A DNA stretch of 64,000 nucleotides from Certhia americana (lineage: Eukaryota > Chordata > Aves > Passeriformes > Certhiidae). The translations under genes and the position numbers were made by a program. Shown here one piece after another: positions 38,440-48,385 of the stretch (its first letter is position 1; every line of letters starts with the position of its first letter). Under the pieces are notes generated by a model. It had not been told where the DNA came from, ran no database searches, and saw nothing but the letters and a program-made list of their open reading frames with translations. The DNA lies in contig CM031879.1 in the NCBI GenBank assembly GCA_018697195.1, positions 26,719,660 to 26,783,659 on the forward strand, written 5' to 3'.

Positions 38440-39025
38440 TATCATTTAAGTTCAAAACGATGTTTAAGATCATTGAATCCAACTGTAAGCTTAACACTGC
38501 CAAGTCCATCACTAAACCATGTCTCTGAATGACATAGATACACTTCTTTTAAATACCTCTAGGAGTGGTGACTCCACTGCTTTCCTCAGCAGCCTATTCC
38601 AATGCCCAATTCACCTTTTCTGTGAAGACATTTTTCTAATATGCAATCTAAATCCCCGGGGAAAACTATCACTTATTACTTGAATGAAGAGCCTGACCCT
38701 CACCTCACTACAACCTCCTTTTAGGTAGTTATAGAGAGCAAGAGGTCCCCCCTCAGCCTCCTTTTCTCCAGGCTAAACATCCCCAGCTCCCTCAATCACT
38801 CCATACAGCACTTGTGCTGCAAGCTCTTCACCAGCCTCATTGTCTTTCTCTGGAAAAACTCCAGCACCTCAATGTCTTTCTTGTAGTGAAGGGCCCAAAA
38901 CTGATCATAGGATTGGGTACAGTGCATCCCTGAGTACAGGTGGATGGTCACTGCCCTAAGTCCTGCTGGACGCACTATTGCTGAAAAAGCTGGGGTGCCA
39001 CTGGTGTTCTTGACAGCTTAGGCAC
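38440..39025 (-). mobile_element. CR1 LINE, 5'-truncated copy (avian non-LTR retrotransposon)
   Basis: Read on the + strand, the block starts with the reverse complement of a CR1 3' end (AAGATCATTGAATCCAAC) and continues through the usual landmarks. These are a GACTCCACTGC block, CAGCCTATTCCAATG, CTCCTTTTCTCCAGGCTAA, and CACCTCAATGTCTTTCTTG near 38870, which is antisense to the tail of the reverse-transcriptase ORF (LHYKKDIEVLE-like). It fades at about 39025. The element is therefore inserted on the minus strand and keeps only about 585 bp of the 3' part of ORF2 and the tail. Substitutions and small gaps break the frame, so it is inactive. The sequence resembles CR1 subfamilies common in songbirds; the exact subfamily cannot be set by eye. 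Confidence 0.9.
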
Positions 39026-39481
39026 AGAAAATGCATAGATAAGTTTAAAAGAAGCTAGAATAAATATAATTTTAGTGACCACTGATGAAGACTGTTGCTC
39101 CATTAGTGCAAAACAAATTGAAGATTCAGGAAGGTGAGAGGGCTCATGAAAATTAGAGAGAACAGATGATCAGAAGCATAAGGGATTCCAGAGAAAACCA
39201 TCTGCATCAGGTATTAAATAGCTCCCATTTTCTTTATCGCACTGATAAATTCCTAGTATTCTATTCCTGTTTTAGCCTTTAACTTCTGCAATCCTTGTGC
39301 ACTCTTCTTTTTCTACAAGAAGATTTAGGAACCTTGCACTTGGTTCATAAAGCATGTGTAAGTACATTACACAGGGCATGTAATAGTACTGCTCTAGTCT
39401 ATTACCCTATTTTCCCTAACCATAGTATCAAAGCATCCATCAGCCTAATAGAGTAATCTTGATCTGTGACAAGGAAGTACC
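39026..39481 (+). other. Intron between the CR1 copy and the poly-G tract
   Basis: Unique-looking AT-rich sequence with no element seen. Confidence 0.55.
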
Positions 39482-39506
39482 GGGGAGGGGGGGGGGGGGG
39501 GGGGGG
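39482..39506 (+). repeat. Poly-G tract, GGGGA followed by 20 G
   Basis: G4-A-G20 in an otherwise AT-rich stretch. The run from 39487 to 39506 is uninterrupted. Its length may be unreliable, because long G runs are hard to sequence. Confidence 0.95.
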
Positions 39507-39917
39507 AAGAAAAGTATAGGAAAATTTTGCTCAAGATAACGTATATTGCCAAGAACATGAAATCAGTGCTTCTATCTCTTCCCTTCCATACCTCAAAATA
39601 AAAAATAACAGTTCTGCCGAAGATACAAACAGAAAAATAGAATTGGATTTGTTTGGGAACAACTTACTATGCCTTGGGTTGTTACACCTGTTCTTTGGCT
39701 AGAGAAATCGTCTCTTACTTATTTTCATGGAATGGCAGGTGTATATATAAAAATAATTATGCTGGGATCAGCATTTTCTCAGGTTAACAATCAACTGCTG
39801 ATTATCTGCTGATTCTTGCAAAACAGAAAATCTGTTCTTATACAAACACTAATTATGGAATATCTGCAGAATCATTCCAAACTAGTTTAATTATACACAA
39901 GTTTTTATACCCTGCTT

Positions 39918-39995
39918 AATTGCATTTTACACTGAAGAAAGATCCAGTCCAGTCTTCTTACTAATCTACATCTTTCTTCAGTGTAAAATGCAATT
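39918..39995. repeat. Perfect 26-bp inverted repeat with 26-nt spacer
   Basis: The left arm 39918-39943 (starting AATTGCATTTTACAC) is the exact reverse complement of the right arm 39970-39995 (ending GTGTAAAATGCAATT). The spacer is 39944-39969. There are no mismatches over 26 pairs, far beyond chance in this sequence. A direct repeat ATTTTACAC is also present at 39924-39932 and at 39993-40001, overlapping the end of the right arm. There is no transposon end or flanking duplication that would make it a small DNA transposon. Confidence 0.97.
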
Positions 39996-41160
39996 TTACA
40001 CATAAGCTCTTTTTGCATCTTTAGTTTGCTTTAGAGGTTAAACTGACTGGATTGTCCCAGATGCTTCACCGTTGTGGTAGACAATTTTTTGAGTGGCTCC
40101 CCAACCTATATTAATTACCATACTGGGATGAGCCTCCTGTACCACATCAAACAGATTGCATCTGTTACATCCAATAAAATTGGTGTGTGGTGGTTATTGA
40201 TGGAGCCTAAACCATCACAGTTTTATTAAGACCGCTTTTACACCTAGGTTACGAGTTAACAGTGCCATTATCTTTCCCCAAAATCCCTAGGCAGTTAGTA
40301 CTGCCAGCAGCAGTAGAAATTACAGAGGGATTAATCTCTGGCTCCATCCCCCAAAAGCTTTTCTCTGGAGGTACAGAATGGTATGTTGAACTGTGTTAAG
40401 CAATGAAAGATTTAATGAAAAAAAGCCCTCACTGTCTGTCTGCGTGAGACTTTGTGTCTGTCCCTTTCCAAACCTGTCAATACCATTTTCCATCTGTGCA
40501 AGCCTGTTGGGCTGCCGCAATACACATAGGGGCTTGGGCAGTTTTGTTCCTGTCATTGTTTTTAAAAGCCCAACCCTGCAGAAAGTTGGTTGGTGCAGTC
40601 AATTTCAGAGGAAAATGAGGAGCTGGGGTAAAAGAAGGAGGGAATTGCCCATCTCTCTAGAGTGTCTTTCATTGCAAATCATTCTTTCAGCTGTGGGAGA
40701 GGGTCTGGCACAGTGATCTGAGCAGGGGAGACAGATCCCATAGATGAGGACAAAGAGCAATACTGGGCACAAAAGGGTGAGGGAAGGAGAGGGGACACAG
40801 TGACTTGGCAGGTCACTGTGGTGGCACCCTGCTCTGCCTGATAAGGGTGGGTTTTACAGCGGGGATGCTGCTGAGGACACACCTCTGTGCGTGCTGCAGA
40901 AGCACTGGGGTTTGGGAAACGAATGATAAGGAACACAATGAATAACTAACAAAGCTCATTTGATGAATGCAGTCATTTGCATTACAGTGCCAAATAGCTT
41001 TGCTCCTGGTGGCTGAGTGTCATACCCAGCTACAAATATTAACATTGTTTCAATGACATCTAAGGGTGGCGGTAGACTGTATGGGGGGAAAGGTTGTTAG
41101 GAACTTTGAAATTTTGCAGAAGAAAAGAAAGCCTAAAGAATGATGAGCTGCCCATCTCTT

Positions 41161-41179
41161 GTTTTGTTTTGTTTTGTTT
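41161..41179 (+). repeat. Short (GTTTT)n microsatellite
   Basis: GTTTTGTTTTGTTTTGTTT, nearly four copies of GTTTT. Too short to suggest more than simple slippage. Confidence 0.85.
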
Positions 41180-41571
41180 AGGGAAGTTAATGGCAAGATT
41201 GGTAAAATAAGCTTCTTTGAGTTTTAAAGGGTGTGTACAAGAAAAGAAAAAATACAAGACAGAACCAACATCATGGTATATATATCATGCCTTCCTATTT
41301 ACATTTTATGACTTCTTTCAAATGCTAAATGAAGGACACGGTAATTGATGGCTTCTCTGCATAGATAATGCCTGTAGGTGCAGCATCTACACATCAACAG
41401 ACCAATCTTTGTGACATTCTGGAAGATGCAGTATAAAAAGTTAACCCAGATCAGAGATTTTCTTGTGTCTGTTTTCTGTCTGTTTTCACTCACATTCATA
41501 ATGTTTTCCAGTGAAATATAAATGAATACATATTGTGCTATGTTATGTTCTTCAGGCTTCATTCCCCAGGG

Positions 41572-41588
41572 AAAAAAAAAAAAAAAAA
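41572..41588 (+). repeat. Poly-A run, 17 bp
   Basis: There are 17 consecutive A after CCCCAGGG. No recognisable retroelement body or poly-A signal precedes it. Confidence 0.9.
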
Positions 41589-44500
41589 TCATTACTTCTA
41601 ATGTCAGAGAGAGATCATACAGGTAAAGCATATTCCATTCTTTTACCTACCACAAGCAAAGAATATAAAAATCCATGACCCAAAGACAAATGCAGGCTTC
41701 ACCTTCCACTGAAGTTATGATCTACCACCAGAACCCTGATCTAAAGATCACTTATAGATCATTCTTTTGCAATGGAAAAAAACACAGAACATACAAGACT
41801 TATGGCATATATCTGAATGTTAGTTCCATTTACAATGCATGGCCTTGATGTTCAGACACAGAAGACATGAGCACCCTGAATTAATAAGTAACCTTTGCCT
41901 TCTTTAGTGCCCTTTTCCCTTCCTAATGTTTATTTCCCTGGTCGTTTTCCTAGGACATTAAGTTTCCTGAACTCATGCGTGTGGCACTTTTTATGTGTCC
42001 GTGGTTCATATATGTTTATATGCTCTGTACTTCCACTACCTGATAATAGCTGATGGCAGTACAAAAAATTATGTGCTAAGTGTCAGAAGGCATTAGTAGA
42101 GCACCTGTGTAACTGTTATAAGAGGTCCTTAATTTCTTATTCTGTTGGGGGTACTTTGTTGCTGGAATATTTCTGAAAATTACAAATGGAAGTTGAGAAA
42201 CAAGAGAATGACATTTAAAGGGAGTTATGAAGTGTTAAGAGCTGTAGACCTAAGAATTTTGGGGGGATTCATCAGCTGGTGATTGCAGACAATTCCCAGC
42301 AGCATGTAGGACTAGTTTGCACAGTATGATGAAATGGACAAAATTTGCATTATCAAGCACCTCATCAGATAGTGGGCAGCCTACAGCAATGACCAGATTA
42401 CAGGATCAATACAATAATTTTCTTATTCCGGTTTTACTATTGTATGATCGTTTTGTTATTGCTGCTACAAAAGTTAATTAATGATTTTCTCCTCTTCACT
42501 TGCAGTTGCAAAATAAATGTACAGAAGAGAAAGGGGGTTTGAGGTTTAGTTTTTTGGTTGTTTTGGGTTGGGCTTTTTCTGGTCACTGAGCATATAGTTT
42601 ATGGTTTGGATATTCAGTTAATATGTGTAAAATAAAGTCACTTTCAAAATTTGATGGGTATTTGCTGAGCCTGCAGAAATACCCAGTGGAGGTAGTTGTA
42701 GAATTTCAGTACCTAGTAAAGGAGGTCGGAAGCCTCTGTGAGGAAGCAGGATATGCCTCAAGCCAGTGTTTTGTAGTAATGCTATGTCTTCATATTTTTG
42801 AAAGTGCATCTTGCATATATTTCCAGTTCAGTTAGTCTCCCAGTCACAGATGGGAGCACAGTAAGGAAATAGTAGCAAAGCAGCCAGAAAAATCTGAATT
42901 ATCACAATCCTTTAAGAAATGCCTTTTCTTTGACATAGTCCAGAAAGAAGTTTGTTCATTAGCAGCTCCTCTGTCCCTCTGTTGCTGTAATTCATTCACA
43001 GGCTTTTGTACAACTCTCCTATAGTTTAAAATGCCAAGTACATGGAGACTGGTTTTCATTGTGCAAATTTGTTCAGCAACAGCTGCTTTACAGTATTTTT
43101 GCAAACAGAACCTCATTCCTACAGTTTTCCAAGGTCCTCTACTCCTGGAGAGTAATCCATTTTCACTTCCTTCAGTTTTCATTCTCATCTCTGTGTCCTT
43201 TTGTAGTTTAGTCTACTGCCAGTATAAAACCAAAATTGAGACATTCTTGGTTGTTAATATATTATGAACACAGTGCACCTCCAGCAGAGCTTAATCTCTC
43301 ACACTGACTCCTAGTCATCTTTCAGAAGTATACAGAAAGTGAAAATGGGCCACTTGAAACATTTTAACCTGATTGGGAAAAATTTCCTCTCCTTATCCTT
43401 GCAGCTCCCTGGTTAAAATTGTGTAGACTGCTGAGCTGAATATGGAAGCACAAAATGTTGTTCAGATGACCACCCGTCACTTTGTGCTCGTTGATAGACC
43501 TCAGAGGAGAGTGCTGTGTGACTGACAGATGCAAAGCAACACATGCTTCGTTCTAATTTGGCATTGTCAAAATAGTGAGGTTCTCTTGGAGCAAGCCTAT
43601 TATTGCTAAGGACATGCAGCATGGCTCATGTAAAGCTTCATAATTTATGTGAAGGGGAAAACAGGAGAAGGAGGAAGAATAAATATGCAAGTAACTGAGA
43701 ATTATAGGGTTTAACATATATTTTTGAAAATGCAGCTTTACAGAGTTTGATTGCAAGGTTCACACTATTACAAACTACACAGGTTAAAGCATATAAAGGA
43801 AGATCAAATTAGAAGCAATTCGGAATGATCTACATGGAAGCTCAAATTGTAAAAGGGTGTAAAGGATGTGGATGCACAGATAAGGGTGCAGAAGAGTTTA
43901 GCAGCACTTAACCGCTGAGTGCTTTACCCTTTACAAAGCAATTCAATAGGGCTAACTACCAATTATAGCAGTGCCTTAACTATAGATTTGAGATAATAAC
44001 ATTCATACCATAATCAATTCATAATCACACAGGTAAAATGATGTGTACACTGGTTTCTCTACATATAAAGGCACCTAACAAAATTTCCCTTGGGTTCAGT
44101 AACATACTCATCAAATTCCTTTGCATTTCCCAACAGGAAAAGGTTGTACCTCAAGGAACATGGAATTGTGTATTCTGAGCAGTATTAGCCTAGATCTCAT
44201 CATCAGTGACAGTTTGAGTATCAGAAGCTGGAAGGTTCATGAGCTCTGAACAGGGTCCTACTCAGAGGGAGGTACTGGCCAAGTCTGCTGCAGTCCAGGA
44301 GAGCTCAAAGTGCCTCACTGGTTATTTGGCTGCAAGATAATTGGATCTGTTCATCAGTAAGTTTCCATTCTGGCCATAACCCAAGTCAGTAACTACTGGG
44401 CTTTTTTACCAAAATGCAGTAAGATTGTACCATTCCACTTGGCCTACAGTTCACAATGGTGCTACTCTACTTTGGGTTGAAGTAAATGGTTTACCGAGGC

Positions 44501-44820
44501 TGCAAAGGGTAATTGCTTGTTCTTTGTTTCCACCTTGACTGGGCAGCTGATGTTTCTGATTGTTCCCAGCTCTACCATGCAAGAGCTCTTGATATGACCA
44601 GGGAATGTCCCACAGCTGGCACAGTCAAGGGATGCTTCACCATTCAGATGGTTTGTTCAAGGCTTATCAGGAGCTTCTGAGATGGGGTCTGAGTATGATC
44701 CAAGGATAGGGGTAGGGGATGTACCACCACAGTCCAAGAATACCCTTACAAGATTAAGAAGGATGGCTGGGAGTTGCCAGTAGGCATAATAAACCCCTCT
44801 CAGGTAAATCCATAGGACAG

Positions 44821-44880
44821 GGTGGATTTAAGTGATCTCCTGAGGCCTGTTGTTCCATGACTTTACATTATGAGTGTGTG
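44821..44880 (+). mobile_element. CR1 LINE 3' end, sense orientation
   Basis: GGTGGATTTAAGTGATCTCC, followed by TGAGGCCTGTTGTTCCATGA and ATTATGAGTGTGTG, matches the sense 3' tail of CR1, which typically reads GGTTGGATTAGATGATCTCC, then TGAGGTCCCTTCCAAC and an ATTCTATGATTCT-like repeat. The 5' limit is unclear. The moderately GC-rich 44160-44820 could be a heavily decayed continuation, but I cannot align it by eye. Confidence 0.6.
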
Positions 44881-45829
44881 TGCTGTGCTTGTGTATATGT
44901 GTGAAGAAAGACAAAAAGAAGGAGTGATCATTTTTACCTGCAGGGAAGTTGCAAAGCATCCCTCCATTTTCTGATCTCTTTCTGCAATTGTATATATTCT
45001 AGAAGCAAAGGAAAAAATGGGCAATTTTTAAAAAATTTTAGTGAGAGCCATATCTTCTTTTGGTACTCTATAAAGCAGCATGGAAGTGTGATAAGTGCAG
45101 TATAAGATCTCTTCGAGGTAGAAAGGGATATAAAGTATATGGCTTCATTTATGTGATTATTCTTACTCAGCCTAAACATCAATTCTGATACCATCATCAA
45201 GCCCCAGGCAGCTCCATTATATGGCTCACAGTGAGCTCCTCAGGACCACTGCCCTGCCCTTGGTGTGTGGGTGCAGGGTGCTAGGCTGCTCTTTTTCCTG
45301 CTTGCCCAGCAGCACACCCACACACCATCTAGGACAGGGAGCAAACAGGTTAGCATCTGCATGACCTTGCAAAAGACAACTTCCTATGTTTCCTATCTGT
45401 AACTTCTCTAAGGGCATCTGGCCCTAGGTTTTCTGTGTCAAGATGACGACCCTGCTCACCAAATCATGAGCAGAAGGTTGTTGAAGAGTTAATTTGGCAG
45501 AAAAGAAGGGTCTCGGTTAACCATTTTGCAGTCATCATAGTCCGTTGTGGTCTTCATTACCTCGGGGATAGAATCCATTAAAAAAAGGTTAAATATTTAA
45601 GTAGGAATTTTCTCCCTCCCAGTGGACCTTAGCTATGATGTTTCTGTGATCACTGCAGCTGAAAAATTCTATAATTTTTATGTAGCAGCTGACTTAGACT
45701 TCTCTTTAAACAAATGGGCCTTCTATTTGCAAAATATTTTATATATGGTATAACATATAATTTTATATATGTCCCCACCTAATGGGTATCATTTATTCCT
45801 TTGCACAAGTGGATGTGTTAATGCTGTGG

Positions 45830-46160
45830 TTTGAAGTGAAGACCATGGTCTAATTGCTTGTCTTATTAGCCCACTGGAAATAATTGAAGACTATTGTACT
45901 GAATTACCATTTACCTACCATAGCCTTGTGCGCACATGGAGCATGGCATAGCAGAGTTAATTCATTTATTAACTCCTTAACAACATATATTTAATCAGTT
46001 TTCTGGTCATTCGGACCTTGCAATCAATAAGTGCCTTTTACTTTCTTGCCCTTAATTAGTGTATATTTGTTGAGATTGGCTAATTTGTAAGCTGCAAATG
46101 GTACGTGCTAGTGAATTCTTTACATCATTAAATGAGACAGTTGTGATTTTTTTGTTAGGA
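45830..46160. promoter_or_regulatory. Candidate conserved non-coding element
   Basis: A dense series of words common in deeply conserved vertebrate enhancers: GTCTTATTAGCCCACTGG, AATAATTGAAGAC, TTAATTCATTTATTAACTCC, CCCTTAATTAGTG and ATCATTAAATGAG. No repeat, no reading frame and no low-complexity run until the G/T tract at 46216. Confidence 0.3.
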
Positions 46161-46215
46161 TACCCTTGTAAAATGAAACAGAATGAATCTCACTGCTTGA
46201 CATTAATGCAGCAGG

Positions 46216-46348
46216 CTTTTGTTGGGTTTTAGGTTGTTTTTGTTTGGTTGGTTGGGGTTTTTTTTGTGTGATTTTTGTTGGGGTTTTTTGGGTTGGGTTG
46301 GGTTGGGTTTTTTGTTTGGTTTTTTTTATTTATTTTTTGTTTTTTTAA
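46216..46348 (+). repeat. G/T-only low-complexity tract containing (GGGTT)4
   Basis: About 130 bp are made almost entirely of G and T, in mixed TTTTG, GGTT and GGGTT units. At 46290-46308 they form GGGTTGGGTTGGGTTGGG, four G-triplets separated by TT. The open frame across the tract (Gly, Phe and Leu rich) follows from the composition. Confidence 0.9.
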
Positions 46349-47269
46349 CCAGCCAGGGAATTATTAAGACTAAAAATGGAAAGGGACAAATGTCCTGTAT
46401 TAAGATAATAATAATTCATAGGTATCACTGTAGTTTTTTTCCCCCATGTTTGTAAGTAAAAACCTGATGCATTTGTGCAGTCATCTATTTATATAGGATG
46501 CTCTGCACAGGTGTAGAGTTTCTTAGGGCTGTGCCCCTGTTTACATCAGAAATGGTGTCCACTGAGGTCTGAAAATTGGTTCCTTGTATGGATAAGGCAA
46601 GAGCATTTGATAAAACCACACAAGAGCAGACGGATCTCTTACCAAGATCTAATTATATAATTTTAGTCCAATCTGAAACAGATGCCCTTCTGCTTACCTA
46701 TTGTTGAAGCCATTTGGTACTATTCTAATATTACAGTGACACCAGGCAGGAAGGCTCCTTTTGTTCCCTGCTGAATCACATGTCTTGGGTGCTCATATAA
46801 TAGCTTCACAGTCCCTGAAACCAAAGGCGTGTTTGCAGGACACACGTGTGCAGATCTCCCTACAAGGTGAGCTTGCTGCCAAGGGGAAGAAGATGTATTT
46901 ATTTATGTCAGTGGTATATGAGAGGGGAATTGACAAGCAGGAGCACCTTAATAGCTTCAAACTACCTGTTAATGATCATGGCTCTGGTGCCTGCCTGGCA
47001 GCCTCAGTCTCCAATTAAGCATCTGCCCAAGCTGGAAGCAGGTCTCTTAATTGGAAAGAAACAGATTCAAAGCAGGTTGCATCTTCTGCCAAGACAGATT
47101 TATCAGTGAGGCCATGCCTTAATCTATTGTATCTCCTTTCCCACCCCCACCTGGCTTTTCCCTCGATGTTCTCTAGTGCTGCAGGCACAGCCCTAGAGCA
47201 GGACAGGTAGCATGGATGGATGCTCAGCACCTTGGGCAGGTTTGGTTCTCCCCTAACCTTTTGCTGACC
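46349..47269 (+). other. Intron between the G/T tract and a candidate element
   Basis: No exon or repeat recognised. Overlapping frames at 46761-47109 lack splice sites and motifs. Confidence 0.5.
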
Positions 47270-47530
47270 TGGGGCCCAGTGATGGATGCTGTCCTAATTG
47301 CAGACCCTCGACAGCACGCATACATCCATTAAGATATATTGCCTAGTACACATTCAGGAGATCTGTTTGCAGCTATCTTTTACATAGAACTGATTGTTTA
47401 ATTGCAGATTAAAGATTAATGCAAGTATAATGATTCCATGAGGACACTTCAGACAAAAGCATCCTGCATCAGGCAGCCTGCATCCATTTTTCAATTTGGC
47501 CATAGATTTGGCTGGGAATTAAATAGTAAG
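47270..47530. promoter_or_regulatory. Candidate conserved non-coding element
   Basis: Contains GTCCTAATTGCAGACC, CCATTAAGATATATTGCC, GTTTAATTGCAGATTAAAG, ATTAATGCAAG and CAATTTGGCCATAG. The sequence shows no repeat signature. OTX/PITX-like GATTA and homeodomain TAATTG cores cluster here. Conservation is untested. Confidence 0.25.
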
Positions 47531-48094
47531 TAGCCGTGATTGCAACACTGGTCTCTGAAGGCACTCACGGGAATGAAAATAAATGAACAGGCTCTCACAC
47601 AAAGCATGTTTCATTATGGTCATTAGTGGACAGATCCTCAGCAGAGACTGAAGGTAAAATTGTCTACAAGAAATGCTGGCACATGTCTGATGAAATTGAA
47701 ATAGTGAGGAAGTGAGTATGAAAATGTTCAGGTCACAGAGCCTACAGATGACAAACTTATTTTCCCTGAGCTTGGGCATAAGCTGCAGGAGGTGCAGTTG
47801 TGGGGAGACCCTGGTATGCATTTCAGCATAGCTGTGTCTTCTTTTACAGAGTTTGGACATACTGGGGGAAATGTTTGCAATGTTGTGAATGCATAATTAT
47901 GTATGTTGGTTATGTACGAAGAGTTACTACAATTCATTAGTCTGCTGACTTGGATGAATTGTTCATTTTGCTTTCTCTTGTGTTTTTCAGGTAAGGCCCC
48001 TTTTTTCCCCTTAAAATGCCCCACTGGCTGGTAAGTTATTTGTTTCTCTTCATTTCTCTTCCTTTGTGTTACATGCTGTGAACATGGAGGGAAT

Positions 48095-48385
48095 GGCTAG
48101 AGACCACCAGCTACAGCTCCCTCCCACAGCAGAGCCAGTGTTGTGCAGGTTGCTCAGAACTTTCTCCAAGGATTGAATCTGCACAGCCTCCCTGTGAAAC
48201 CTGTCCCAGTGTTCCACCATCCTTGTGGCAAAGCTTTTTACCTGATGTCTGACGGGGATTTCACTTGGTTTGACTTGTGCCTGCTGAGAACAGCCTGGCT
48301 CTGTCCTCTCTGTGCTGTTGGTGGCATCAGTAAAGTAACCCTTAGTCTTCTCACAGTGCTGGAACCTGTCTTGATAGATTGGGCT
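48095..48385 (-). mobile_element. CR1 LINE fragment, older and more diverged
   Basis: Antisense CR1 landmarks can be followed in order: GCAGGTTGCTCAGAAC, TCTCCAAGGATTGAATCTGCAC, CCTGTCCCAGTGTTCCACCA, GACTTGTGCCTGCTGAGAAC, AGCCTGGCTCTGTCCTCTCT and a degraded CTTAGTCTTCTCACAG. They match the general avian CR1 3' region, with many substitutions and indels between them. The open frame on the + strand at 48143-48451 is antisense CR1 and not a gene. This copy looks clearly more eroded than the one at 38440-39025, so it probably inserted earlier. Confidence 0.8.

Larger units (their letters stand above)
39996..44820 (+). other. Intron, no exon found
   Basis: Includes a GC-richer patch at 40690-40920, with a 9-bp inverted repeat CACAGTGAC/GTCACTGTG at 40796-40820, plus the A17 and GTTTT runs. 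From about 44160 to 44820 the sequence is less AT-rich and may be decayed CR1 body leading into the CR1 tail. Confidence 0.5.

Noticed and set aside
39918..39995. Inverted repeat as a miniature DNA transposon
   Set aside because: The whole unit is only 78 bp, and no target-site duplication or terminal motif is visible.
42844..43188. 114-codon minus-strand frame
   Set aside because: No domain, no plausible acceptor/donor pair and no resemblance to a known protein.
46219..46455. Gly/Phe/Leu-rich frame suggestive of membrane segments
   Set aside because: Composition is forced by the G/T-only tract.
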